DNA of 17,928 nucleotides from Bordetella parapertussis (lineage in GTDB: Bacteria > Pseudomonadota > Gammaproteobacteria > Burkholderiales > Burkholderiaceae_C). The stretch covers positions 1 through 17,928 of the forward strand of contig CAMCES010000033.1 in assembly GCA_945873925.1 (NCBI GenBank), read 5' to 3'. The position numbers and the translations under genes are program-made. The notes under the pieces were generated by a model that saw only the letters and a list, made by a program, of their open reading frames with translations, searched no databases and was not told the origin of the DNA. How positions within the stretch are numbered: position 1 is the stretch's first letter; every line of letters starts with the position of its first letter. Positions 1 to 6,125 of the stretch are shown here, in pieces.

Positions 1-156
1 TTGCCAGAAGGCAAAGAGATGGTGATGCCTGGCGACAACGTGTCGATCACGGTGAAGTTGATCCACCCGATTGCGATGGAAGAAGGTTTGCGCTTTGCGA
101 TCCGCGAAGGCGGCAAGACGGTTGGTGCCGGTGTGGTTGCCAAGATCATTGCTTAA
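1..156 (+). CDS. tuf: Elongation factor Tu, C-terminal end (partial)
   Basis: Only the last 51 codons are present; the gene begins before the window. The translated end carries the EF-Tu domain 3 signature (MPGDNVSITVKLIHPIAM followed by EEGLRFAIREGGKTVGAGVV) and the usual ending AKIIA before TAA at 154-156. EF-Tu is the GTPase that delivers aminoacyl-tRNA to the ribosome; domain 3 packs against domain 2 and contacts tRNA. The full protein is normally about 395 residues. The gap to rpsJ is only 9 nt with no terminator, so tuf and the S10 cluster are probably co-transcribed, as in the str-S10 arrangement of many proteobacteria. Whether this is tufA or tufB cannot be told from the fragment. Confidence 0.97.
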   Translation: MPEGKEMVMPGDNVSITVKLIHPIAMEEGLRFAIREGGKTVGAGVVAKIIA

Positions 157-165
157 GGAAACAAC

Positions 166-480
166 ATGTCTTCAAAGCAAAAAATCCGCATCCGCCTCAA
201 AGCATTCGACTACAAATTGATCGACCAATCCGCGGCTGAAATCGTGGACACGGCCAAGCGCACCGGCGCGATTGTCAGAGGCCCGGTGCCATTGCCAACC
301 CGCATGAAGCGTTTCGACATCCTGCGTTCACCTCACGTGAACAAGTCCAGCCGTGACCAACTTGAAATCCGCACCCATCAACGTTTGATGGACATCGTTG
401 ACCCGACCGACAAAACCGTTGACGCTTTAATGAAGCTCGATTTGCCAGCCGGTGTGGACGTCGAAATCAAATTGCAGTAA
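166..480 (+). CDS. rpsJ: 30S ribosomal protein S10
   Basis: 104 residues, as expected for S10 (103 in E. coli). The body has the typical IRIRLKAFDYKLID start, the GPVPLPT segment and the region around SSRDQLEIRTHQRLMDI that forms the extended loop reaching into the 30S head. S10 is a 30S head protein and, in E. coli, is also NusE, a partner of NusB in antitermination. The ATG follows an AAGGAA ribosome binding site at 155-160 that overlaps the tuf stop codon, suggesting translational coupling to tuf. It is followed by an unusually long 180-nt gap before rplC, whereas the rest of the cluster is packed. Confidence 0.98.
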   Translation: MSSKQKIRIRLKAFDYKLIDQSAAEIVDTAKRTGAIVRGPVPLPTRMKRFDILRSPHVNKSSRDQLEIRTHQRLMDIVDPTDKTVDALMKLDLPAGVDVEIKLQ

Positions 481-529
481 TACAAAAGACGTCTTCACAA
501 GAGACGCTGACGTTGGATTGAGCTGAAGG

Positions 530-558
530 CTGGCACATGGCTGGTTTTCAGCTACAAT
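530..558 (+). promoter_or_regulatory. Probable sigma70 promoter for rplC and downstream genes
   Basis: A -10 hexamer TACAAT (553-558, 5 of 6 consensus) lies 17 nt after CTGGCA (530-535, 4 of 6). The predicted transcription start, about 564-566, coincides with the base of a strong hairpin. Hexamers were found by eye; no transcription data support them. Confidence 0.5.
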
Positions 559-563
559 CCCAG

Positions 564-585
564 GCTCTGCGCGAAAGCGCTGAGC
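564..585 (+). promoter_or_regulatory. GAAA-tetraloop hairpin in the rplC leader
   Basis: Stem GCTC-T-GCGC, loop GAAA, stem GCGC-T-GAGC: eight Watson-Crick pairs with one central T-T mismatch. It is not followed by a T-run, so it is not an intrinsic terminator. With the predicted promoter it would sit at the extreme 5' end of an rplC-led mRNA. Possible roles are transcript protection or a ribosomal-protein binding site; both are inference. Confidence 0.55.
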
Positions 586-660
586 AATTATCAACCTTCT
601 TTCACATACCAAACGCTGTTGCCAATTGAAGTGACCGCGGTGAAAGTTTTGGAGAACAAC

Positions 661-1332
661 ATGAGTCAAAGCAATCGATTGGGATTGCTGGGCCGCAAGG
701 TGGGCATGATGCGTCTGTTCACTGATGATGGGGACGCAGTGCCTGTCACAGTGGTAGATGTTTCAAACAACCGCGTGACCCAGGTCAAAACCCAAGAAAA
801 TGACGGCTACGTGGCCTTGCAGGTCACCTTTGGCGCACGCAAAGCTTCGCGTGTCAACAAGCCGCAAGCCGGTCACATGGCCAAAGCTGGCGTTGAAGCC
901 GGTGAAGTCACCCAAGAATTCCGTGTCACCGCAGAGACCGCAGCGCAATACCCTGCTGGTTCCTCTGTGCCTGCCACCGCCATCTTCACCGTTGGCGAAA
1001 AAGTGGACGTTCAAGGCACTTCCATCGGTAAAGGTTTCGCGGGCACCATCAAGCGTCACAACTTCCGCTCACAGCGTGCGTCTCACGGTAACAGCCGTTC
1101 GCACAACGTGCCCGGCTCCATCTCCATGGCACAAGACCCCGGTCGCGTGTTTCCAGGTAAAAAAATGTCTGGCCACATGGGTGATGAAACAGTGACCACC
1201 CAAAACCTCGACGTGATTCGCATCGACGAAGCCCGCCAACTGTTGTTGATCAAAGGCGCAGTGCCTGGCTCAGCCGGTGGTTTCGTGACCGTGCGTCATG
1301 CCATCAAAGCCAAATCCAAAGGAGCCAACTGA
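661..1332 (+). CDS. rplC: 50S ribosomal protein L3
   Basis: 223 residues (209 in E. coli). The start at 661 gives MSQSNRLGLLGRKVGMMRLF, matching family N-termini, and has a GGAG site 6 nt upstream. An upstream in-frame TTG at 619 would add residues unrelated to L3 and was rejected. Seen: the KGFAGTIKRHNF segment and the loop SHGNSRSHNVPGSI near residues 141-154, which reaches toward the peptidyl transferase centre. Q158 aligns with E. coli Q150, the glutamine methylated by PrmB (family knowledge). L3 is an early 23S rRNA-binding assembly protein. The stop overlaps the rplD start by one base (TGATG), indicating coupled translation. Confidence 0.98.
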   Translation: MSQSNRLGLLGRKVGMMRLFTDDGDAVPVTVVDVSNNRVTQVKTQENDGYVALQVTFGARKASRVNKPQAGHMAKAGVEAGEVTQEFRVTAETAAQYPAGSSVPATAIFTVGEKVDVQGTSIGKGFAGTIKRHNFRSQRASHGNSRSHNVPGSISMAQDPGRVFPGKKMSGHMGDETVTTQNLDVIRIDEARQLLLIKGAVPGSAGGFVTVRHAIKAKSKGAN

Positions 1333-1952
1333 TGCAAATCGAACTCCTGAACGACCAAGGCCAGGCTTCTGCCAAATACGACGCGCCTGAAACATTGTTT
1401 GGCCGTGACTACAACGAAGATTTGGTTCACCAAATCGTGGTCGCCTACCAAGCCAATGCACGCCAAGGCACACGCGCTCAAAAAGACCGCGAGCAAGTCA
1501 AGCACTCGACCAAGAAGCCGTTCAAGCAAAAAGGCACAGGCCGTGCTCGCGCTGGCATGACTTCGTCGCCCATCTGGCGTGGAGGCGGTCGCGCATTCCC
1601 CAACAGCCCAGAAGAAAACTTCACCCAAAAAATCAACAAGAAGATGTACCGCGCCGGCATGGCTGCGATCTTCTCCCAGTTGGTCCGTGAAGGACGTTTG
1701 GCTGTGGTGGACTCCCTCAAAATCGAAGCACCCAAAACCAAGTTGCTGGCCTCCAAATTGAAGGCCATGAATCTGCAGTCCGTGTTGGTCATCTCTGAAG
1801 AAGTCGATGACAACCTGTACTTCGCGGCGCGCAACCTGGCCAATGTGTTGGTGGTTGAGCCGCGCTACGCCGACCCCGTCTCTTTGGTCCACTACAAGAA
1901 AGTCTTGGTCACCAAGGGCGCTGTCGACAAACTCAAGGAGATGTTCGCATGA
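1332..1952 (+). CDS. rplD: 50S ribosomal protein L4
   Basis: 206 residues, close to the usual 201. Seen: the rRNA-binding internal loop with QKGTGRARAGMTSSPIWRGG around residues 65-84, which lines the peptide exit tunnel, and a globular C-terminal part. In E. coli L4 represses its own S10 operon by binding the mRNA leader upstream of rpsJ, acting on both transcription and translation. In this window the likely leader lies instead between rpsJ and rplC, so any L4 autoregulation here may be arranged differently (inference). It overlaps rplC by 1 nt and rplW by 4 nt (ATGA). Confidence 0.98.
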   Translation: MQIELLNDQGQASAKYDAPETLFGRDYNEDLVHQIVVAYQANARQGTRAQKDREQVKHSTKKPFKQKGTGRARAGMTSSPIWRGGGRAFPNSPEENFTQKINKKMYRAGMAAIFSQLVREGRLAVVDSLKIEAPKTKLLASKLKAMNLQSVLVISEEVDDNLYFAARNLANVLVVEPRYADPVSLVHYKKVLVTKGAVDKLKEMFA

Positions 1953-2263
1953 GCACCACCAAATACGACGAAGGCCGTTTGATGGCTGTGTTGGTTGCGC
2001 CCATCGTGTCTGAAAAAGCCACCATGGTTGCTGAGAAGTCCAACGCAGTCACTTTCAAAGTCTTGCAAAACGCCACCAAGCCCGAAATCAAGGCTGCGGT
2101 TGAACTGATGTTCAAGGTCGAGGTGCAAGGCGTGTCAGTGGTCAATATCAAAGGCAAAACCAAGCGTTTTGGCCGCTCTGTGGGTCGCCGCGATCATGTG
2201 CGTAAAGCGTATGTGACGCTCAAGGCCGGCCAAGAGTTGAACCTGTCTGGAGAGGTGGCTTAA
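1949..2263 (+). CDS. rplW: 50S ribosomal protein L23
   Basis: 104 residues, normal length. The segment RLMAVLVAPIVSEKATMVAE is the conserved L23 start of the fold, and GRSVGRRDHVRKAYVTLKAG is the conserved tail region. L23 sits at the exit of the peptide tunnel and is the docking site for trigger factor and SRP. The start codon overlaps the rplD stop (ATGA), with an AAGGAG site (1935-1940) inside rplD, so translation is coupled. The rplB start follows 2 nt after its stop. Confidence 0.98.
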   Translation: MSTTKYDEGRLMAVLVAPIVSEKATMVAEKSNAVTFKVLQNATKPEIKAAVELMFKVEVQGVSVVNIKGKTKRFGRSVGRRDHVRKAYVTLKAGQELNLSGEVA

Positions 2264-2265
2264 TC

Positions 2266-3090
2266 ATGGCAGTCATCAAAATGAAACCAACCTCACCCGG
2301 TCAACGGGGTGTGGTCAAGGTCACGCGTGACCATTTGTTCAAAGGCCCAGGTTTTGCACCCCTGCTGGAACCACAGTTCCAAAAAGCGGGTCGCAACAAC
2401 AACGGTCACATCACCACCCGCCACAAAGGCGGTGGTCACAAGCACCACTACCGCGTGGTCGACTTCCGTCGCGTCAAGGATGGCATACCCGCCAAAGTTG
2501 AACGCATCGAATACGACCCCAACCGCACAGCGCACATTGCACTGGTTTGCTACGCCGATGGCGAGCGCACCTACATCATTGCGGCACGCGGCTTGGAAGT
2601 CGGTGCCACCATCCACAGCGGTGCAGAGGCTCCTATCCGTGCCGGTAACACTTTGCCCATTCGCAACATCCCCGTGGGTTCAACCATCCACTGCATCGAG
2701 TTGCGTCCTGGCAAAGGTGCTCAAATCGCTCGCTCGGCGGGTACTTCGGCCACCTTGTTGGCGCGTGAAGGCACCTACGCTCAGGTGCGTATGCGCTCAG
2801 GTGAGGTTCGCAAGATCCACATCGAATGCCGCGCAACGATTGGTGAAGTCGCCAACGAAGAACACAGCTTGCGTCAGTTGGGCAAGGCCGGTGTCAAACG
2901 CTGGATGGGTATCCGCCCAACCGTGCGTGGCGTGGCCATGAACCCGATTGATCACCCACACGGTGGTGGTGAAGGTCGCACCGGCGAAGGCCGTGCACCG
3001 GTTGACCCATGGGGCAACCTGACCAAAGGCTACCGCACCCGCAACAACAAGCGCACGCAAGTCATGATCGTCTCGCGTCGCAAGAAATAA
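2266..3090 (+). CDS. rplB: 50S ribosomal protein L2
   Basis: 274 residues (273 in E. coli). Seen: the N-terminal MKPTSPGQRGVVKVT start and GRNNNGHITTRHKGGGHK basic segment, the OB-like and SH3-like core, and the C-terminal NPIDHPHGGGEGRTGEGR motif. The latter contains the histidine equivalent to E. coli H229 that supports peptidyl-transferase activity. L2 is needed for subunit joining and for peptide-bond formation. It sits 2 nt after rplW; the GGAG in the last rplW codons (2250-2253) is the probable ribosome binding site. Confidence 0.98.
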   Translation: MAVIKMKPTSPGQRGVVKVTRDHLFKGPGFAPLLEPQFQKAGRNNNGHITTRHKGGGHKHHYRVVDFRRVKDGIPAKVERIEYDPNRTAHIALVCYADGERTYIIAARGLEVGATIHSGAEAPIRAGNTLPIRNIPVGSTIHCIELRPGKGAQIARSAGTSATLLAREGTYAQVRMRSGEVRKIHIECRATIGEVANEEHSLRQLGKAGVKRWMGIRPTVRGVAMNPIDHPHGGGEGRTGEGRAPVDPWGNLTKGYRTRNNKRTQVMIVSRRKK

Positions 3091-3100
3091 GGGTTAACAC

Positions 3101-3379
3101 ATGACACGCTCACTCAAAAAAGGCCCGTTTGTTGACCACCACTTGTTGGCCAAGGCTGAAAAAGCCATTGCCACCAAGGACAAAAAGCCAATCAAAACAT
3201 GGTCACGCCGCTCCATGGTTCTGCCCGATTTCATCGGCTTGACCATCGCGGTTCACAACGGCAAGCAACATGTGCCGGTCTACATCACCGACCAAATGGT
3301 GGGTCACAAGTTGGGCGAATTCGCGCTGACTCGGACCTTCAAAGGCCATCCGGCGGACAAAAAAGTCCAGAAGAAGTAA
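3101..3379 (+). CDS. rpsS: 30S ribosomal protein S19
   Basis: 92 residues, standard length. It begins MTRSLKKGPFVDHHLL and contains TWSRRSMVLPDFIGLTIAVH and the GHKLGEFALTRTFKGH segment, all hallmarks of S19. S19 forms a complex with S13 in the 30S head and contacts A- and P-site tRNA regions. It starts 10 nt after rplB, with an AAGGG site overlapping the rplB stop codon. Confidence 0.98.
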   Translation: MTRSLKKGPFVDHHLLAKAEKAIATKDKKPIKTWSRRSMVLPDFIGLTIAVHNGKQHVPVYITDQMVGHKLGEFALTRTFKGHPADKKVQKK

Positions 3380-3388
3380 GGAGCAGCT

Positions 3389-3718
3389 ATGGAAACACGT
3401 GCAGTCCTGCGAGGTGTTCGCTTATCGGTCGACAAAGGCCGTTTGGTGGCAGACCTGATTCGCGGCAAAAAAGTGGACCAGGCTTTGAACATCCTGACCT
3501 TCACACAGAAAAAGGCAGCCGGCATCGTTAAAAAGGTGCTCGAGTCAGCCATCGCCAATGCAGAGCACAACGATGGTGCCGACATTGATGAGTTGCGCGT
3601 CAAGACCATTTATGTGGAACAAGGCGCAACCCTCAAGCGTTTCACAGCGCGTGCCAAAGGCCGCGGCAACAGCATCAGCAAGCCCACATGCCATGTGTAT
3701 GTGACGGTCGGCAACTGA
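3389..3718 (+). CDS. rplV: 50S ribosomal protein L22
   Basis: 109 residues (110 in E. coli). It starts METRAVLRGVRLSVDKGRLV and holds the GATLKRFTARAKGRGNSISK segment, the beta-hairpin that extends into the peptide exit tunnel and where macrolide-resistance changes occur in other bacteria. The fold ends CHVYVTVGN. A clear AAGGAG site (3378-3383) overlaps the rpsS stop. L22 binds all domains of 23S rRNA during assembly. Confidence 0.98.
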   Translation: METRAVLRGVRLSVDKGRLVADLIRGKKVDQALNILTFTQKKAAGIVKKVLESAIANAEHNDGADIDELRVKTIYVEQGATLKRFTARAKGRGNSISKPTCHVYVTVGN

Positions 3719-3733
3719 AAGGTCTAGGAAGAT

Positions 3734-4621
3734 ATGGGACAAAAAATCCACCCCACCGGTTTCCGCCTGTCGGTGAGCCGCAACTGGGCCAGCCGCTGGT
3801 ACGCCTCTAACAAAGACTTCGCCGGCATGCTGGCCGAAGACATCAAGGTGCGTGAGTACCTCAAGGTCAAACTCAAGAACGCGGCTGTCTCGCGCATCCT
3901 GATCGAGCGTCCTGCCAAAAATGCACGCATCACGATTTTTTCCGCACGTCCAGGCGTGGTCATCGGTAAAAAAGGCGAGGACATTGAAAACCTCAAGAAA
4001 GCATTGGCCGCGCGTTTGGGCGTGCCTGTCGCGGTCAACATCGAAGAAGTGCGCAAGCCTGAAATCGATGCCCAACTGATCGCTGACAGCATCACCCAGC
4101 AGCTCGAAAAGCGGATCATGTTCCGCCGCGCTATGAAACGCGCCATGCAAAACGCCATGCGTCTGGGTGCCCAAGGCATCAAGATCATGTCTGCAGGTCG
4201 CTTGAACGGCATCGAGATCGCGCGTACCGAGTGGTACCGCGAAGGCCGCGTGCCCCTTCACACTTTGCGCGCTGACATCGACTACGCCACCTCGGAGGCC
4301 AAAACCACTTACGGCATCATCGGTGTCAAGGTGTGGGTCTATAAAGGCGACACCTTGGGCCGCAATGATGCACCTGCTGCGCAAGAACCCCGTTCAGACG
4401 ATGAGCGCCGCCCTCGCGGTCCCCGTCGTGACGCTCGCCCAGCCGGCGATCGTCCACCAGCCCGAGGTGCACGTCGCCCCGCGGGCGCCAATGCCGCACC
4501 GGCGGATGGCAGCGATAAACCCGCTGAAGCCACCGATGCTCCCAAAACCACCGTCAAGCGCGTCCGCAAGGTAGCCGCGCCCGCATCCACTGGCACGGCT
4601 GCGGACGGACAAGGAGAATAA
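3734..4621 (+). CDS. rpsC: 30S ribosomal protein S3 with long C-terminal tail
   Basis: 295 residues compared with 233 in E. coli. The first 210 or so are a normal S3: MGQKIHPTGFRLSVSRNW start, a KH domain with the GXXG-type loop IGKKGE around residues 77-82, and the C-terminal domain with GRLNGIEIARTEWYREGRVP. S3 lines the mRNA entry tunnel with S4 and S5 and contributes to the helicase activity of the ribosome. From about residue 213 a low-complexity tail rich in Arg, Pro, Ala and Asp follows (RRPRGPRRDARPAGDRPP is a sample), then an acidic/lysine stretch to the end. Such tails occur in some betaproteobacteria; the role is not known to me. An AGGAA site (3726-3730) precedes the ATG. Confidence 0.97.
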   Translation: MGQKIHPTGFRLSVSRNWASRWYASNKDFAGMLAEDIKVREYLKVKLKNAAVSRILIERPAKNARITIFSARPGVVIGKKGEDIENLKKALAARLGVPVAVNIEEVRKPEIDAQLIADSITQQLEKRIMFRRAMKRAMQNAMRLGAQGIKIMSAGRLNGIEIARTEWYREGRVPLHTLRADIDYATSEAKTTYGIIGVKVWVYKGDTLGRNDAPAAQEPRSDDERRPRGPRRDARPAGDRPPARGARRPAGANAAPADGSDKPAEATDAPKTTVKRVRKVAAPASTGTAADGQGE

Positions 4622-4623
4622 GC

Positions 4624-5040
4624 ATGCTGCAACCAGCGCGCCGTAAATACCGCAAAGAACAAAAAGGCCGCAATACCGGCATTGCCACCCGTGGCAATAC
4701 CGTGGCCTTCGGTGACTTTGGCTTGAAATCAACCGACCGCGGTCGGTTGACAGCTCGCCAAATCGAATCTGCTCGCCGCGCCATTTCCCGTCACGTCAAA
4801 CGTGGCGGCCGCATTTGGATTCGCATCTTCCCTGACAAGCCGATTTCCCAAAAACCTGCAGAGGTTCGCATGGGTAACGGCAAGGGCAACCCCGAGTACT
4901 ACGTGGCTGAAATCCAGCCCGGCAAGGTGTTGTATGAAATCGTCGGCGTGCCCGAAGAACTCGCGCGTGAAGCATTCCGTTTGGCCGCAGCCAAACTGCC
5001 TTTGCGCACCACCTTCGTTTCGCGCCTGATTGGCCAATGA
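4624..5040 (+). CDS. rplP: 50S ribosomal protein L16
   Basis: 138 residues (136 in E. coli). It starts MLQPARRKYRKEQKGRN and contains RGGRIWIRIFPDKPISQKPA and the VRMGNGKGNPEYYVAEIQPG segment. Arg82 aligns with the E. coli arginine hydroxylated by YcfD/RoxA (family knowledge). L16 contacts A-site tRNA and is among the last proteins to join the 50S subunit. It starts 2 nt after rpsC, with AAGGAG (4611-4616) inside the rpsC end, so the two are translationally coupled. Confidence 0.98.
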   Translation: MLQPARRKYRKEQKGRNTGIATRGNTVAFGDFGLKSTDRGRLTARQIESARRAISRHVKRGGRIWIRIFPDKPISQKPAEVRMGNGKGNPEYYVAEIQPGKVLYEIVGVPEELAREAFRLAAAKLPLRTTFVSRLIGQ

Positions 5041-5056
5041 TTCAGGACAAGACAAC

Positions 5057-5257
5057 ATGAAAACATCTGAATTACGTCAAAAAGACGCTGCTGGTTTGCA
5101 GACGGAAATCAAGGAATTGCAAAAAGCGCATTTCAACATGCGCATGCAAAAAGCAACCCAACAATTGACCAACACAGCGCAAATGAAAGTGGCTCGTCGC
5201 AGCATTGCACGCGCGAAAACCATTTTGACCGAACAACAAGCCAAGGCGAAGGAGTGA
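5057..5257 (+). CDS. rpmC: 50S ribosomal protein L29
   Basis: 66 residues, normal for L29. The start at 5057 gives MKTSELRQKDAAGLQTEIKE, the expected family start; an earlier in-frame TTG at 5030 would overlap rplP and add unrelated residues, so it was rejected. The protein is two long helices, ending VARRSIARAKTILTEQQAKA. L29 lies next to L23 at the tunnel exit and contributes to the SRP and trigger-factor docking surface. An AGGA site at 5043-5046 precedes it by about 10 nt. Confidence 0.95.
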   Translation: MKTSELRQKDAAGLQTEIKELQKAHFNMRMQKATQQLTNTAQMKVARRSIARAKTILTEQQAKAKE

Positions 5258-5259
5258 AC

Positions 5260-5529
5260 ATGACTGAAGCCAAAAAATCACTCAAGCGCACCTTGGTCGG
5301 CAAAGTGGTCAGCGCCAAGCGTGCCAAAACCGTCACCGTGTTGGTCGAGCGACGCGTCAAGCACGCGCTCTACGGCAAGATCGTCGGCAAGTCGAGCAAA
5401 TACCATGCGCACGATGAGACCGGTCAATACCATTTGGGCGACGTGATCGAGATCACGGAAAGCCGTCCCATCTCCAAAACCAAAAACTGGGTGGCTACCC
5501 GCCTGGTTGAAAAGGCACCAGCGGTTTAA
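5260..5529 (+). CDS. rpsQ: 30S ribosomal protein S17
   Basis: 89 residues. The OB-fold protein shows KRTLVGKVVSAKRAKTVTVL and the conserved middle HDETGQYHLGDVIEITESRP. S17 binds 16S rRNA early in 30S assembly. The ATG at 5260 follows AAGGAG (5249-5254) by 5 nt; a GTG at 5254 is in frame but sits within the ribosome binding site, so ATG is preferred. It starts 2 nt after the rpmC stop. It is the last ribosomal gene here: a strong intrinsic terminator follows, and rplN, which usually comes next in S10-spc arrays, is absent from the window. Confidence 0.97.
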   Translation: MTEAKKSLKRTLVGKVVSAKRAKTVTVLVERRVKHALYGKIVGKSSKYHAHDETGQYHLGDVIEITESRPISKTKNWVATRLVEKAPAV

Positions 5530-5547
5530 GACCTAATCCCTGGCATA

Positions 5548-5576
5548 TTCACGGTTTAGACCCACTGACCCACAAT
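5548..5576 (+). promoter_or_regulatory. Candidate promoter for the peroxiredoxin gene, overlapping the terminator
   Basis: TTCACG (5548-5553, 4 of 6) and CACAAT (5571-5576, 4 of 6) are separated by 17 nt. The -10 lies in the stem and loop of the rpsQ terminator. Transcription would start near 5583, giving a short leader that keeps the AGGAG site at 5597-5601. It is weak by sequence alone. Confidence 0.3.
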
Positions 5577-5595
5577 CGTGGGTCATTTTCATTTT
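5566..5595 (+). terminator. Intrinsic terminator at the end of the S10 cluster
   Basis: A perfect 8-bp stem TGACCCAC / GTGGGTCA with loop AATC (5566-5585) is followed by the T-rich run TTTTCATTTT. It ends only 14 nt before the peroxiredoxin start codon, so that gene depends on read-through or on a promoter within this segment. Confidence 0.88.
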
Positions 5596-5609
5596 CAGGA
5601 GCACACCAC

Positions 5610-6116
5610 ATGATCAAAGTCGGCGACACCATCCCCCACACCACCTTGATGGAATATGTTGAAGTCGAGGGCAATGGTTGCAGTATCGGCCCCAACCCGG
5701 TGGACATGGCCAAAGCCACTGCCGGCAAGACCATCGCTTTGTTTGCTTTGCCTGGCGCATTCACACCCACTTGCTCTGCCAAACACGTGCCCGGTTACCT
5801 TGAGCACCATGATGCATTGCGCGCTGCAGGCGTGGATGAAATTTGGTGCCTGAGCGTCAATGACGCGTTTGTGATGGGCGCCTGGGGCCGCGAACTGCAG
5901 GCTGCTGGCAAGGTGCGCATGATGGGCGACGGCGACGCCGATTTTGCCAAAGCCACGGGCCTGACCCTGGACCTGACCGGCAAGGGCTTGGGTCTGCGCT
6001 CCAACCGCTATTCCATGCTGGTCAAAGACGGCAAAGTGATTACTTTGAACATCGAAGGCCCAGGCAAATTCGAGGTGAGCGACGCTGGCACCATGCTGTC
6101 GCAAGTCAAGCACTGA
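5610..6116 (+). CDS. Peroxiredoxin, Prx5 / AhpC-TSA family
   Basis: 168 residues, thioredoxin fold, no signal peptide, so probably cytoplasmic. It reduces hydrogen peroxide and organic hydroperoxides. The peroxidatic cysteine is C55 in the motif PGAFTPTCS (residues 48-56); R130 in the GLGLRSNRYS segment is the likely conserved arginine of the active site. C80 sits where human PRDX5 has a non-catalytic cysteine. No cysteine occurs near the C-terminus, so the two-Cys atypical disulfide of PRDX5 is unlikely; a 1-Cys, glutathione/glutaredoxin-dependent cycle is inferred. AGGAG at 5597-5601 precedes the ATG by 8 nt. The gene is convergent with the CoA-transferase gene, 9 nt away. Confidence 0.93.
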   Translation: MIKVGDTIPHTTLMEYVEVEGNGCSIGPNPVDMAKATAGKTIALFALPGAFTPTCSAKHVPGYLEHHDALRAAGVDEIWCLSVNDAFVMGAWGRELQAAGKVRMMGDGDADFAKATGLTLDLTGKGLGLRSNRYSMLVKDGKVITLNIEGPGKFEVSDAGTMLSQVKH

Positions 6117-6125
6117 CAGCGGGTT

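Larger units (their letters stand above)
481..660 (+). other. rpsJ-rplC intergenic region with internal promoter and leader
   Basis: This 180-nt gap is the only large one in the ribosomal cluster. In order it holds: a 10-nt palindrome AAGACGTCTT (486-495); a perfect 7-nt inverted repeat AGCTGAA (521-527) / TTCAGCT (547-553), extendable by G-U pairs, that fills the spacer of the promoter below; a sigma70-like promoter; a stable GAAA-loop hairpin (564-585); about 60 nt of A/C/T-rich leader; and a GGAG ribosome binding site (651-654) before rplC. No coding sequence is convincing here. Confidence 0.6.

Noticed and set aside
619..660. Upstream extension of rplC from a TTG at 619
   Set aside because: The added residues do not fit L3 N-termini, and a GGAG site sits at the right distance from the ATG at 661.
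3545..4384. 279-codon open frame opposite rplV and rpsC
   Set aside because: It lies wholly antisense to two certain ribosomal genes and has Asp/His/Val-rich low-information sequence without a family match I can recognise.
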